From: Membranipora membranacea
Lineage: Eukaryota; Bryozoa; Gymnolaemata; Cheilostomatida; Membraniporidae
DNA length: 64,000 bases
Direction of reading: 5' to 3'
Assembly (NCBI GenBank): GCA_914767715.1
Contig: OU612067.1
Span: 2,232,001 to 2,296,000, forward strand
Below the pieces are notes generated by a model. That model was not told the DNA's origin. It saw only the letters and a program-made list of their open reading frames with translations, and made no database searches. A program made the translations under genes and the position numbers. Shown piece by piece: positions 46,046 to 57,370 of the stretch (its first letter is position 1; each line of letters starts with the position of its first letter).

Positions 46046-49000
46046 ATGTCGGATGGCAACCAACATTTAGAAGTCAAAGAGAGGCTGCCTATGTTCTATA
46101 GCAAAAATACTAACATTTGTGAGCAGATTTTTCTCCCCTTTCTTTACCACAACCGTAAAGTGGTCATCAATTAATTAGTTGCAAATGAAAGAACATGGTA
46201 AAAGAGTTTGGTGAATTGGATAAAAGGTCATAAGAGGTTATATTGCAGGAATATGTAATTTCTATGTATAAATGGTCAGTCTGATCTTATGTTTCTTAGC
46301 AACTGAAAAACACAAAGCTCCACTTGTGTCCATTGATGAGGCATCCATTGATGAGGCATCCATTGATGAGGCATCCATTGATGAGGCATCCATTGATGAG
46401 GCATCCATTGATGAGGCATCCATTGATGAGGCATCCATACCCGAAACAGCAGAGGATCAGGATGCAGCTATTGAGTCTCATCCACAGGAATCAGATGGGT
46501 CCATAGGCTATCAAAGTGGCTCAGTATTTCCGGTGAGAACCACTAATTATTATTGGACATGTAAATTCTTCACTATATTGTATTCATACTGCTGCTTGTA
46601 TATCCCATAACATAACCTATATTTTTTTTCAGTCAACTGAAGCAGAGACATATCTGAATTTGTTGGCTCCTCATGATTCTAGTGTCATGCTTATCGACAA
46701 CTCACTCATTGCTATCATGAGCCTACAGAAGGATGGTGCCAAGTTGGTGAAGTTGAAAGTGAGTCGGTAATGATGTCATCAAGGATGTGATGTGATGATG
46801 TTAAGATAAGATTGATAAGTTAAGATTTAATAACCTGCTAATAATTATTGGTTTGAATCGTTTTTTAACAAAAGAGACTCATTCTTTGCAGGCTTCAGAT
46901 TTTGTGTATGTCATCAACATTGGCAATGAACTTTTGTGGTCATGCAATGCTGACAACATGAAGCTGAAGATGACCCTTGATACAATGAAGTTAGAAAGGG
47001 CTTCTACTGTCGTGTCCCAATGCTTACATCTCAAGATAGCAAAACAATTTCATCCTACTGAATTAGGTTTGTGTACTGTACATAATCACCTACATCAATA
47101 TTGCATATAGGCCTACTGGCATTTTGGACTGAAGATATATTTTCTCTTTGTCACAGCTAGTTATTCAAGCTGATTCCAAAGGGGTTTTACCAAGATGAGT
47201 ATAGAGCATAGACTTAATAATAAGCCTAGACTGAACACTATATGGAGCATTAGCATTGAGGCAAAGAGGCACAGAGGCATTTAATTGTGTGCGAGGTAAC
47301 GACATTGGAAGGTGTAGTAGCATTGGTGTTATCATTGACTTGCAGCTCATATACCAGAATTATTGTCGACAGCGTGATCAATTTGGATCAGAGTTCAAGT
47401 TTGAAAATTACAATAAATTTAGCAGCTTGTTGTCAACAGTTTGATACAAAATTGATCAAGTTATGATCAAATATCCTGGATTATGGACAGTAAATCAATG
47501 ATAACATCAATGCTACTACACCTTACAAGGACGTTATGTCGCCCACAATTGAGTGCCTCACATCAGCTTTATATAGTGTCCTGTCTAGGTTTCTTATTAA
47601 GTCTATAGTATAGAGAAATTTTCTTAGATAGTTAATACCCTTCCTATATTTTAGTATGTTGGCAAGAAAGAAATAACACAGTAGCACAAAGAAGTGACGG
47701 TGAAGAGGTGTGTTGGAATTGACTCGTTGACTCGTTTGTTAATTTCCTAAGTTTCCAGTCCACAACTTTCAGAATAATGCGAATGATATGAAGGATTTGC
47801 TCACATTGTTTGCAATGATTTTACTCATTTTCTTGTCACAATAGATATTTCCGCTGGGGCAAGATTCTGTTGCTGTTTACATAAACAAGGAGTTCTCCAC
47901 AGTATATGTGAAAAACAAGCATTACCTGTGCAGCTGCCCCGGGCATAGAGGTGACTGTAGGTTCGTAAAGTTGATTAAACGGGCGTTGGAAGATACCGAA
48001 CTCCCTGATTTCCTGGCCGTCATCCAGTCAGAACTAGATGGCAAGAATAACATCTACAAATCTATGTACAGACAAACAAGCCACTCCTCTAAAGCTCGAG
48101 AGATTACAACAAAAATGTGAGTATATATTTATATATATATATATTTGGCCGACTGACAATTTGTCATTTGTTGTGCATTTTCCTACGTTATTTCGCACAG
48201 GTGAAAAATAATGATGGAGATGGATTCAATTTTTGCATACTGTCATTTATTTTCCAGTGGTGATAAATTCTACTGTCCTGACTGTATTTTTCCAACTGTA
48301 GAGGTGTCAATAACAAACCTTCCCACCACACTTGAGGAGCAGACATTAGCATTGATAGATGCCCCCCCTGTGGCATTGACCTGATAGAGAGATTTATGGA
48401 AATACCATGCTACAAGCTATTCTCTGTTGCAAACATATATGGTAATACATTTTCATTCTTTACTTTCCATGTTTTCAGCTATTCTGTACACCCTATCCTA
48501 TATGTGGTCCCCTGAGATAAACTTACATAAAGCTGTAGAGATGTCAACTACCGTAGTACACACATGCTTCTCTGCATTGTTTTCCACCCATAACTTCTAG
48601 GCTAATTGGTCAATCACCTTCTTACTTTCACATCATATCCATAAATGTCTCAAATTACATTTACTGTAATGTTTTGAGGATGGATGCTCATTACTTCATG
48701 AGAAAGCATTGGCTCTTGTGATAATAGCTTTCGTGGTAGCGATAAAGATAGCTTGGAAATTTATCTTGAGCTAGTCTACAAACTTCACGTATTTCCATGT
48801 GCACCATCCAGCTGTATAACACTATAGATTGTTTTTTTTTCATACAGTTCCCTACCGTATATGCAGTCGATGCAATAAGGAGGTGCACTGTGATGGTGGC
48901 GACGTAGAAGTTCTTAATATGGGGGACTATGCGGCTACTCATGAGCTATTACGAGACTACCTAAAGCTCTTTGTCGGTGATGGGTTAGTATTAGTGATAG

Positions 49001-52000
49001 AGATAGTGTCAGCATATAACACACTGATAGAAGCAAGTTTTATTATTATTTACATGATTGGGACCCATGGTACTCAAGCCACACCCTATACCCTTGCCCA
49101 CCGGAACTGGCTACTCTTTTTATCGAAGAGGCAGAGGGTGATCTTTTTACTGCATGTGGGGTGTGCAAACACACAGTGGACCCCAGGTATTTTTAGGTCC
49201 TGTTCTGCGAGGACCTGGCTCGGATAAATGGCCCGCCAGTACCAAATCAGAAATGACTGCCAGCGGTGGAAATTGAACCTAGACCACACATATCGCAAGT
49301 CCACACCCTTAACCATAAGAGCACTCCTAACAGCTCGCTTGATACAAATTAACTCTATTGTTTACTTGTAGGGTAACGGTTCACAGTTACTATCGTAAGT
49401 GGTACTGGACTGTCATTGAGCACAGTGAGGATATGGCATTTCTATGCTCATATATCAAACTCTGTAACGCTTGGCTGTCTTTCATTACTTTGCTTGACAC
49501 TACTGATGATGTGTTCACATGTCACACATGTTGGTCTGTACCAGAGGTAGTAATATGTGATGGTTTGACATACGGTTTCCAAAAGAGACATAGACTTACT
49601 TCACCAGTATCCGACACACCAACTGAAAAACTCTCCGGTATCAGGTTTGTAAATTTGATGCATTAAATACAGTCAGATTAATATGCTGTGGATATTAAGA
49701 TGTTGTATGGAAATTAAGATTTAGCTTAGTAAGAATTGATGTTCAAGTGTCTAGGAAAGCAAAAAAAAACAACCACTGTTCATATCAAAGCTTTGACATT
49801 GCAATGAACAAAAAAATTTAACCTAATTTATAGTGTGGAAATCCAGGGTGTAGAAGGGTCTAGAGTATGTTATCTCCCCTGTCACCGGTCAAAACTAAAA
49901 TATCTTTGACTACGCTACCGTTGACCAACACTGTTTTTTGATAATTCCTAGTGTAAGTAGAGCAGTCTTGTAACTGTCCTAGGTAAGCCCGGGCTAGGCT
50001 TATTGTTGTACTGTAAGTGGATACTCATTCAAATGTAGATCCGTGATAGGAGAGATAACATACTCTAGAGTCTAGACCCTTCTAGACCCAGGGTATTCGC
50101 ATTTTAAATTTGGTTACATCACATTCAATAATATCCTTGTGCGAAAAATTTTACATTTTTTGTTCGTGTAATGTCAAAGCCTCTAACAGCCAGTCCACCG
50201 CTCTCAAGCATACATGACAAGTTGCCCGATTTGGTCGGGTGCACCCCACTTTTCAGGTCAACCACCCTACTAAACCCTAGTTACCCCATAACACCCCACT
50301 TTCAGCAGCAAACAGTGAGAAAAAAGATTATTGTGTTCTAAAAAGGAAATGGATAGAAAAAAATTATATTGAATCGTCAATTTTCAAAGCATCCAATGGG
50401 AATCATCTTTGAGCCTTGATATGTAGACTTTTAATAGAATGTGACTCTTTTATGTTAGTTAGCCTCACATAAGAGCTCATTGACTCTGAGAAGTATCATG
50501 TGCTTCACTTTCTTTGATGCACGTTTTCAACAACATTAAAATGTCATCCAGTCCTAAAAAAGCTAGATTATCTACAAGAACAGCCCACAACAGCAAGTAC
50601 AACCCCAGGTGGAAAGAGAAATACACATGGGTTGCTCCTTCATCTAAAGGAGTCCACCACAGCTTCTGCATATTTTGTAAAGCAAACATATCCATCTCTC
50701 ATGGAGCTGCTGATGATTTAAGAAAACACTCTCTAACTAGAGTTCACATGGAGTCTGCAAGGGCTGTTAAAACTTCAACTAGTCTGTCTGATTTCTTTTG
50801 TACCAACAAAGATATAAACCAAAAGGTAAGACATTATATCACAGCAGCATTTTATGGATTGTAACTCAGTCTCAAGTTAAGTGACTCCCTGACTGTCACT
50901 CTGTGTCTGTGATAGACTAGCTGGAGATCTCACAGCAGCCCATTCTTTCCAGTTACATTCTGCTCCTTCCTGGTATCACTGACTCTAGTTTTGGTTAAAG
51001 AATGAAACTAGCTTACTGATTTCTGACTGCCTATACTGACTGAGGAAAGAGAGAGAAATACCCACATTAGTAGTCTGTAATTCTTATATTGCAGGTGGCT
51101 CATGCTGAAGGTACGTTTGCTATGTTCGTGGCAAAGCACAACCTCTCTCTTTCCGTAGCAGATCACTTCACACAACTCGTACCACAGATGTTTCCTGATA
51201 GTGAGATTGGAAAGAAGTATGGCTGTGGTAGAACAAAAACAACTGCTATTATCAAAGGTAAAATTTTTTGCTTAACTTTTTATGATTCACCACCAGTATT
51301 TACATGTTGACTGACTACTATGTCTGTTACACAAAACACACGAATGCAGGTTCACCACAGCTACATCTTGCCGATCATCAGAGTTGTAAAAAGAGCAGGA
51401 ACGGCCAATATATTGTACCATGATGCCAATGATTTGAAATTTATGTCATGAAGTTAAATTCTCCTTACTCAAAATTACAGAAGCTATAGGTCCTGCAGCC
51501 GATCAGCGAATTACCAAACTATTGCAGGAGCAGAAGTTTGGACTCATGATAGATGAGTCCAATGATGCAGGTTGTAACAAGCAGCTAGTACTGCTTGCCA
51601 GAGTCTATGACCTAGACGTGAATGATGTAAAGACGGTATTCATAGACATGCCGATATGTAATGAAGGAACTGGGCTGAATATTTTCAACACTATCGACAA
51701 AGTTCTCACGTGAGTAGTTTGGCACAACCAACTTGCAGTGTATCTAACGAATGAGAACAGGGTATCACTGGGGAGTCTAAACTCCAATTAATAAAAAGAA
51801 GAAGAAATTTTGATCGGTAGGCCATCTACATTTTCATGTAGGTTATCTAATGGTTTTCGTAATAGCTACTCTATCTAGATTATTAGTTGTCATTAATGTT
51901 CATAACCACTTTCCATTGCAGTGACAGGAAGATACCTTGGAGCAACATGACTTCATTCAACAGTGACAACTGCTCTGCCATGAAAGGACACAAAAACGGT

Positions 52001-55000
52001 GTGATAGCTAAGATCAGAGAGAAGGTGCCCAATATCATTGACATCGGATGTATTTGTCACCTGGCAAACCTGGCTGTGGGCTGTGCTCTCAAGACTTCTC
52101 CCATCAACCTGGATGACTTACTGTGTGATATTAACACACATTTCAATTTGAGGTATGATATGTTACTGTTATATATGCCATGCCTTAATGATGACAGTTA
52201 ATTAGTCTGCTAACAGACATCACAGGATGTGATGTCAGATTCTATTGTTCATTTATGATGACCACAATGCAGTGGCTATTTTCCTCTCTATGTAAACCAT
52301 GCTACAAGTAAGATGCCTCTGCTAGATGCTCCCAATAAAATACACACAAACTTAATAGTTACATTGATAAAATGTTCACTTAAATTATGTATACAAGTCA
52401 AACTCTAGTTTTATTATTGTACTTCTCTTGCGAATTAATTTTAATTTAATCGCTGCTTTTGCATCATAATAACAGTGTTGTTTTGTTGTAGTTCTCTTAG
52501 GAAAGACCTTCTGAAAGAATATCAGGAGTTTGCGGAGACTGATGGCAAGAAGCTGTTGAAGCACAGCCCCACCAGGTGGCTAAGTTTAGTGAGGTGTTTA
52601 GAGCGACTGATTGGAGAGTTCGATGGGGTGAGGTCATACTTCGCATCTCACAAAGAAGCAGAGAAAGCTCGCAGCAAAGTAGGCCACATCAACAAGATTC
52701 TACAGGAGGCGACAACCTTACCATGGCTCAAGTTTGTACACAATGCTCTCGAACCTTTCAGCAAGTTCAACGCTAAGTGAGATATTTATTACCTCTTCTA
52801 TCTCCACATAATAATAAAATTGGGAATAAATTAGTGTATCTGGAACCACTGGATCATCCTCTATCAATCTATCTCATCCTATCGAAATTGACATCTAATT
52901 TACTTGAACTTAGATATGTTGGGTTTGTTGTCCCTGAATGCATTTTACCACAACTAATCTTTAACATCGTTTGTTTACAGTCAGAGGTGCTGCTCATCTC
53001 AGATTTATATACCGCAATGGGTCAGCTGGTAAGAAGGGTGCTTCTTATATATTGCCAAGTACACGAGTAAATGACAAGTTTCAGCAGCTAGACCACACAA
53101 ACAGAGATTATCAGCTAGCTGACTCTGAGTTGGCTATCGGGACAGGGTGCAGAGTTTTGTTGGCGACACTGGAGGAAGAAAGTTTACCGACCAACGATCT
53201 GAAGAAGTTCTACAGGTAAAGATTCATATTTCCTGCATATATTCCTGCATCTGTAAAAATAAACACCAGGCAATTTTTTTAGAAAAAATCAAGCCTATTG
53301 AGGCAAGAAGGGCAATGGCCCAGTGGCTTATTTGTGCATTGTTTCATATCAACAACAATAAAAGGCATCTCCATTGTATATAAGAAGATAACCTGGATAT
53401 TGTTCTGAACTGCTTCCTAACTTCTCGTTGTGCTTATAAATGTTTAATATTTTATAGCGATGTGAGGACCTTTCTTGAGGCAAGTGTCACCAAGATGCTC
53501 AAGGTTTTTCCATTTGCCTGTGAGATGCTGAAGCTGGTGCCAATTATAAATCCTCTCAACAAAGACAAGTACTCTACATCAGATGTGGCAAAGTTAGGTA
53601 TGAAACCAAACTTCGACATCGAGGAAATACAGAAAATGGAGAACGAGTGGCTTGACTTGCTGGCAGAGGACAGCGATCCAGAGGCTGTTAAATCTCCTCA
53701 GTCCTTCTGGGGAGCTGTGAGTACCTCGTCCAAACCCAATCTCTGCCGATTGATGCAGGCCCTCATGAGCTTCCCTCACTCAAATGCCTCCAGCGAGAGG
53801 GTGTTCAGCATGCTAGCCAAGGTTTTCACCAGTGAGCGGTCGAACATGGGTCAAAAAACGCTGACCAGCATCTTATCAGTGAAAATAAACAATTATGGGT
53901 GTTGCCATGACACTAAGTTCTCTAAGGAACTGTATGGTAATATAAAAAAAAGCGGCTCATCGGCACAACATGGGTTATGTTGAACCCAATACTCCTGATC
54001 TTGAATAGATACCTTTTTTTCCAGTGCAAATAAGTTTATTTTCAGTCAAGTTATCTCTATCTAATCACCTTTTACTTCCCAGATATTGGCAAAGTTTATT
54101 TGTGTGATTTTGTATAATACCTCCCGTCTCCAGTCCAGTGCCACTGGTCAACAAAATACTCATGTTTTAATCATTTTATTTCCCTCCATCTAGCCGTCAA
54201 GTTGGTGAAAGTTGCTTTAAGACAATCATGTTTTAATCGAGGCTTACTTTTAAGGATTTGTGTTATTATTAGCGCTTTTGTATTCATGCTAACTCTGTTT
54301 CGACTCTGTTTTCTCAATCCAATTACTTACAATCAAAATATAACTGTCTTACACTTCTAAATCGTTTCTGTGTGTGTGGTCTGGTGGAATGGTGTGGAGC
54401 ACCCAAGAGAAAACACCTGGGTTCATGATAAAACTGCTGATCAGTGTTAAGATTAAATGACACAGACAGTCTATGGATAACAGATAACCAGGTATACCTG
54501 TTTTTACTTTTTTGAACGAGCTTATCAAAAACTAAGTTGTTATAGGAAGCGGTGATTTATTGCTAGTCATCTACATGTTTATTGATGATTGCCACTATGT
54601 CTTTGGTTGTGTAGCAAAGTGGCCTCACATTGGGTTATTTCTCAGGTCTCAGGTTAAGTTTATGACATTTATTCAACTTGAAATGGGCCTGAAATCTACC
54701 TCAGATGCCATAAATTGGGGTCCTTAAATGAAAATTTTTCCGGGGGAGGCCCTTAACCTGTATAACATACAATAAATAGGTTCTTATGTAATTTTGTGTT
54801 GTTCAACTGTAGAATGGAAGATACAGTTATGATAACCAAAGCTGCCCCCAGAAAAACTCTAACTATTCTCACTACAATAGATGCCGAGGTATTGGAACAG
54901 CTCGAGCCAGAAACTCCACCCGCAGTCTTCAACTGTCTCTCATACCTCTGTCAGTTTGAAGAAATTCCGAGACACTGGAGACGTTCGATCAGAGACATTG

Positions 55001-56287
55001 CTTCCCCGAGCCCTGTATCATCCTATATTAATAACACTCAGCTCCTTGAAAAATCCATCGATGAGCTCGCAGCTGGTGAGCTTTCTGCAGTGAACATGCT
55101 CGCTCTTCAGGAAGAGAGCCCTGTGCTGTTCTCATTCATTTCGTCAGCTGACAGTAATGATCTGAGAACTGTAGTCCCTCTACTAAGAGCTATTCTTGTT
55201 GTGTTGCGATGTATTACTACGTACTCTGCTTCCTGGGATATTCCTCGTTCATTGCCAACATGGTGAGCTGGCTAAACAAATAGGCTGTTTGAATTGTTTT
55301 TTTTGCTGAAGTATACCCATGATCTGCTCATCAGCCTCGGATAACTGAGATTAATAACATAATTATCATCATATTACTCTTGTTTTGTTGTTAACTTGTA
55401 CATATTTGAATAATGTGCTATATTCTATATTTCAGGGGTGAATTACGGTTTTCATGTTATGGATACTGGAGAGTCTCCTGATATTCCTTTTACTGTGTTT
55501 CGCACAAGATTCAGAAAAGGTAGGTGTTACTGAAAGGATATTATCAGTACCTGAAATAACTGCTTAGCTGCTATGACTACTGTTTACATATTTGACTCTT
55601 GAGCATTTTGAGGATTATTAGCATTATTATGATTTTTCCACAGACAGAAGAGAGAACCCATATTAAGTTAACAATTTTTTTCGATATTGTAGCCCCTAAG
55701 GTGGTTATATACGATAATACGTGCAACCTGCACAGATACTGTCTCAACCGAGATCCTGGCTTCTTTAAAGAGACATTATTCTTTGTGGACAAGATGCATT
55801 GGTGGAACCACACAGGTATACATCTAATATTTATAATACAAATATGATTAAGAGTGAGTTATAAGATTTAGGGCAAATAAATCCTCTTTTTTCTACATTG
55901 TCCTCGTATTCACATTCGTATCACAAAGTGTTTACTCACACAAACAAAAAAACAGAAATTGATCATTTCTTCTGGTGGTTTGCTAGATATTGAGATTAAT
56001 AAAGTTACTATGTGATGAATAAGTGTACCGTCTTTGTTCTAGCGTGTTCAAATGGATACAACAATACGCTATATGTGAAGAGGTTCAGTGGAATTAACAC
56101 CCAAATGGCAGAGCAGAGAAATTCAGTACTCCGTAGGCTGAAAGCCATGCTCAGCTACATGAGCAAAGATAGCTTCATGCATCATCTCATTTTATATTTA
56201 TGGATTCGAAACGCATTACTGAAGAGTAAACACGGCAACTTCAACCATATACTCCAAACATTAGCTCCTATGTATACCAAGCTCTAA
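46046..56287 (+). CDS. KDZ-superfamily transposase (SWIM finger, Cys clusters, KDZ core), multi-exon, probably degenerate
   Basis: Exons: 46046-about 46165 (weak), 46300-46532, 46633-46758, 46892-47066, 47655-47707, 47845-48116, 48258-48441, 48848-48983, 49372-49644, 54813-55262, 55436-55519, 55693-55815, 56043-56287. Order of parts: acidic (SIDEA)7 repeat; SWIM-type finger (YLCSCPGHRGDCRF); Cys clusters (CPDC, PPCGIDL, VPYRICSRCNKEVHCDGG, CHTCW); catalytic region with APKVVIYDNTCNLHRYCL and FFVDKMHWWNH; then CSNGYNN and INTQMAEQRNSVLRRLK. KDZ proteins are transposases of the Kyakuja-Dileera-Zisupton group. Most junctions are in phase. Two are not: exon 48258-48441 needs a one-base shift in a C7 run near 48362, and the 55262/55436 junction is off by one. 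Either the copy is decaying or these are assembly errors. The intron 49645-54812 contains a hAT element, and intron 48984-49371 a SINE. Confidence 0.8.
46329..46433 (+). repeat. coding 15-bp minisatellite (7 copies)
   Basis: Seven exact copies of tccattgatgaggca inside an exon of the KDZ gene, encoding (SIDEA)7. It is in frame, so copy-number change keeps the reading frame. Confidence 0.95.
49058..49338 (-). mobile_element. tRNA-derived SINE, copy 2 (inverted)
   Basis: Read on the minus strand it starts ggagtgctcttatggttaag and has the B-box-like taggttcaatttcc. The body matches the SINE at 18383-18704 along its length (e.g. ctctgcctcttcgat followed by aaaagagtagcc). It lies within a KDZ-gene intron. 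Confidence 0.75.
49784..50184. repeat. ~400-bp fold-back element (MITE-like)
   Basis: Inverted arms: ctttgacattgcaatgaac at 49791 pairs with gttcgtgtaatgtcaaag ending near 50179, and gtctagagtatgttatctcc near 49859 pairs with gagagataacatactctaga near 50050. It is located in the same KDZ intron, just left of the hAT gene. Confidence 0.8.
50541..53983 (+). CDS. hAT transposase with BED zinc finger, seven exons, apparently intact
   Basis: Exons 50541-50825, 51095-51257, 51481-51709, 51922-52152, 52492-52776, 52985-53215 and 53458-53983 join in phase into 649 codons without a stop. An N-terminal BED-like finger C43-x2-C46-x16-H63-x5-H69 is followed by the RNase-H-fold core. The first Asp is in FGLMIDESND (about 174), the second in SFNSDNCSAMKG (about 241), then CICHLANLA, an insertion domain with HSPTRWLSLVRCLERLI, and the catalytic Glu in SFPHSNASSERVFSML (about 588) within the hAT dimerisation region. 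Exon 6 is open only if the acceptor at 52984 is used. The frame from 52981 (SEVLLISDLYTAMG) looks more hAT-like but ends in a stop, so a frameshift there remains possible. The gene sits in an intron of the KDZ gene, same orientation. Element termini were not found; the sequence catacatgacaagttgcccg near 50209 may be the left end. Confidence 0.85.
53984..54812. other. sequence between the hAT gene and the next KDZ exon
   Basis: AT-rich. It probably includes the hAT 3' UTR and the right end of the element, but I could not find a match to the left side. No gene seen. Confidence 0.4.
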
Positions 56288-56352
56288 ACATTCACTTAAC
56301 TTTTCATATTGATATATGATCCATGTTTGAGATAGGAGTTGGTATGGAATAT

Positions 56353-56358
56353 AAATAA
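56353..56358 (+). promoter_or_regulatory. polyadenylation signal of the KDZ gene
   Basis: AATAAA about 65 bp after the KDZ stop codon. Confidence 0.5.
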
Positions 56359-56589
56359 AGTCGTGACCTTACTAGCTAATTTTGACATTATTTTGTATAA
56401 TCATTTGGAAAAGACAACTCCCAATACTAGTGAAATAATTGGATTTTATTTGTATACTCATAATGTTATGGTTGACCTCTGATTTTCATATCAGCGGCTT
56501 AGTCACTTCCTTTGTATTTAAAATAAACTGTGTTTACTCTCTGTGAGCTTCATCATTAGTTGCAATCTTGAGGAATTATGAGACAGGAA

Positions 56590-57102
56590 ATATATTTTAA
56601 TATTAGCGGCCAGTCAAAATTAGCAGATATTGGCGTATTTATCAGGGTCTTATACATAAATATGGCTCATATGCAGAGCGCAAATGAAAAATTAAATTGT
56701 CAATTCGGGCTCATATCAACTGCTATCAATATAACACATGTGAATTATATTTTGATAATAGCGCCCAGTCAAAATCAGCAGATATTGGCGTATTTATCAG
56801 GGTCTTATACAAAAAAATAACTCATATGCAGAGCGCAAATGAAAATTAAATTGTCAATTCGGGCTCACATCAACTGTTGTCAATATAACACATGTGAATT
56901 ATATTTTAATATTAGTGCCCAGTCAAAATCAGCAGATATTGGCGTATTTATCAGGGTCTTATACATAAATATAGCTCATATGCAGAGCGCAAATGAAAAT
57001 TAAATTGTCAATTTGGGCTCGCATCAACTGTTGTCAATATACCACATGTGAATTATATTTTAGTATTAGCGCCTAGTCAAAATCAGCAGATATTGGTGGA
57101 TT
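56590..57102. repeat. ~157-bp tandem repeat, 3.3 copies
   Basis: The block starting gtcaaaat(t/c)agcagatattgg recurs at about 56613, 56767, 56923 and 57077, with the inner motif ctcatatgcagagcgcaaatg in the first three copies. It lies between the convergent KDZ and Ulp1-type genes. Confidence 0.9.
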
Positions 57103-57370
57103 TAAAGGGGCCCAAGTAAAAACATTGTGGTTGTCAGACTTTTTTTATTACTGAAGTCTATGTTGAACTGAAAATACTCATATATTTATTCGCAACAAAA
57201 TTATACATTATACTCTACTATTAAAACTCAAAGAAGTTGTTTCTCGGAGCCTTCAATACACAACAAATCTATTTTCACACCATGAGAAACACATCGTAAA
57301 ATGAATAAATACTATGAGTTTTGAAAATGCAAACATGATACCAATTAACTCACAGAATAAAATTATCTTC

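Noticed and set aside
46296..46506. Open frames on both strands with LINGC and MRHP repeats
   Set aside because: Shadows of the 15-bp minisatellite, which is coding in the SIDEA frame as part of a spliced exon.
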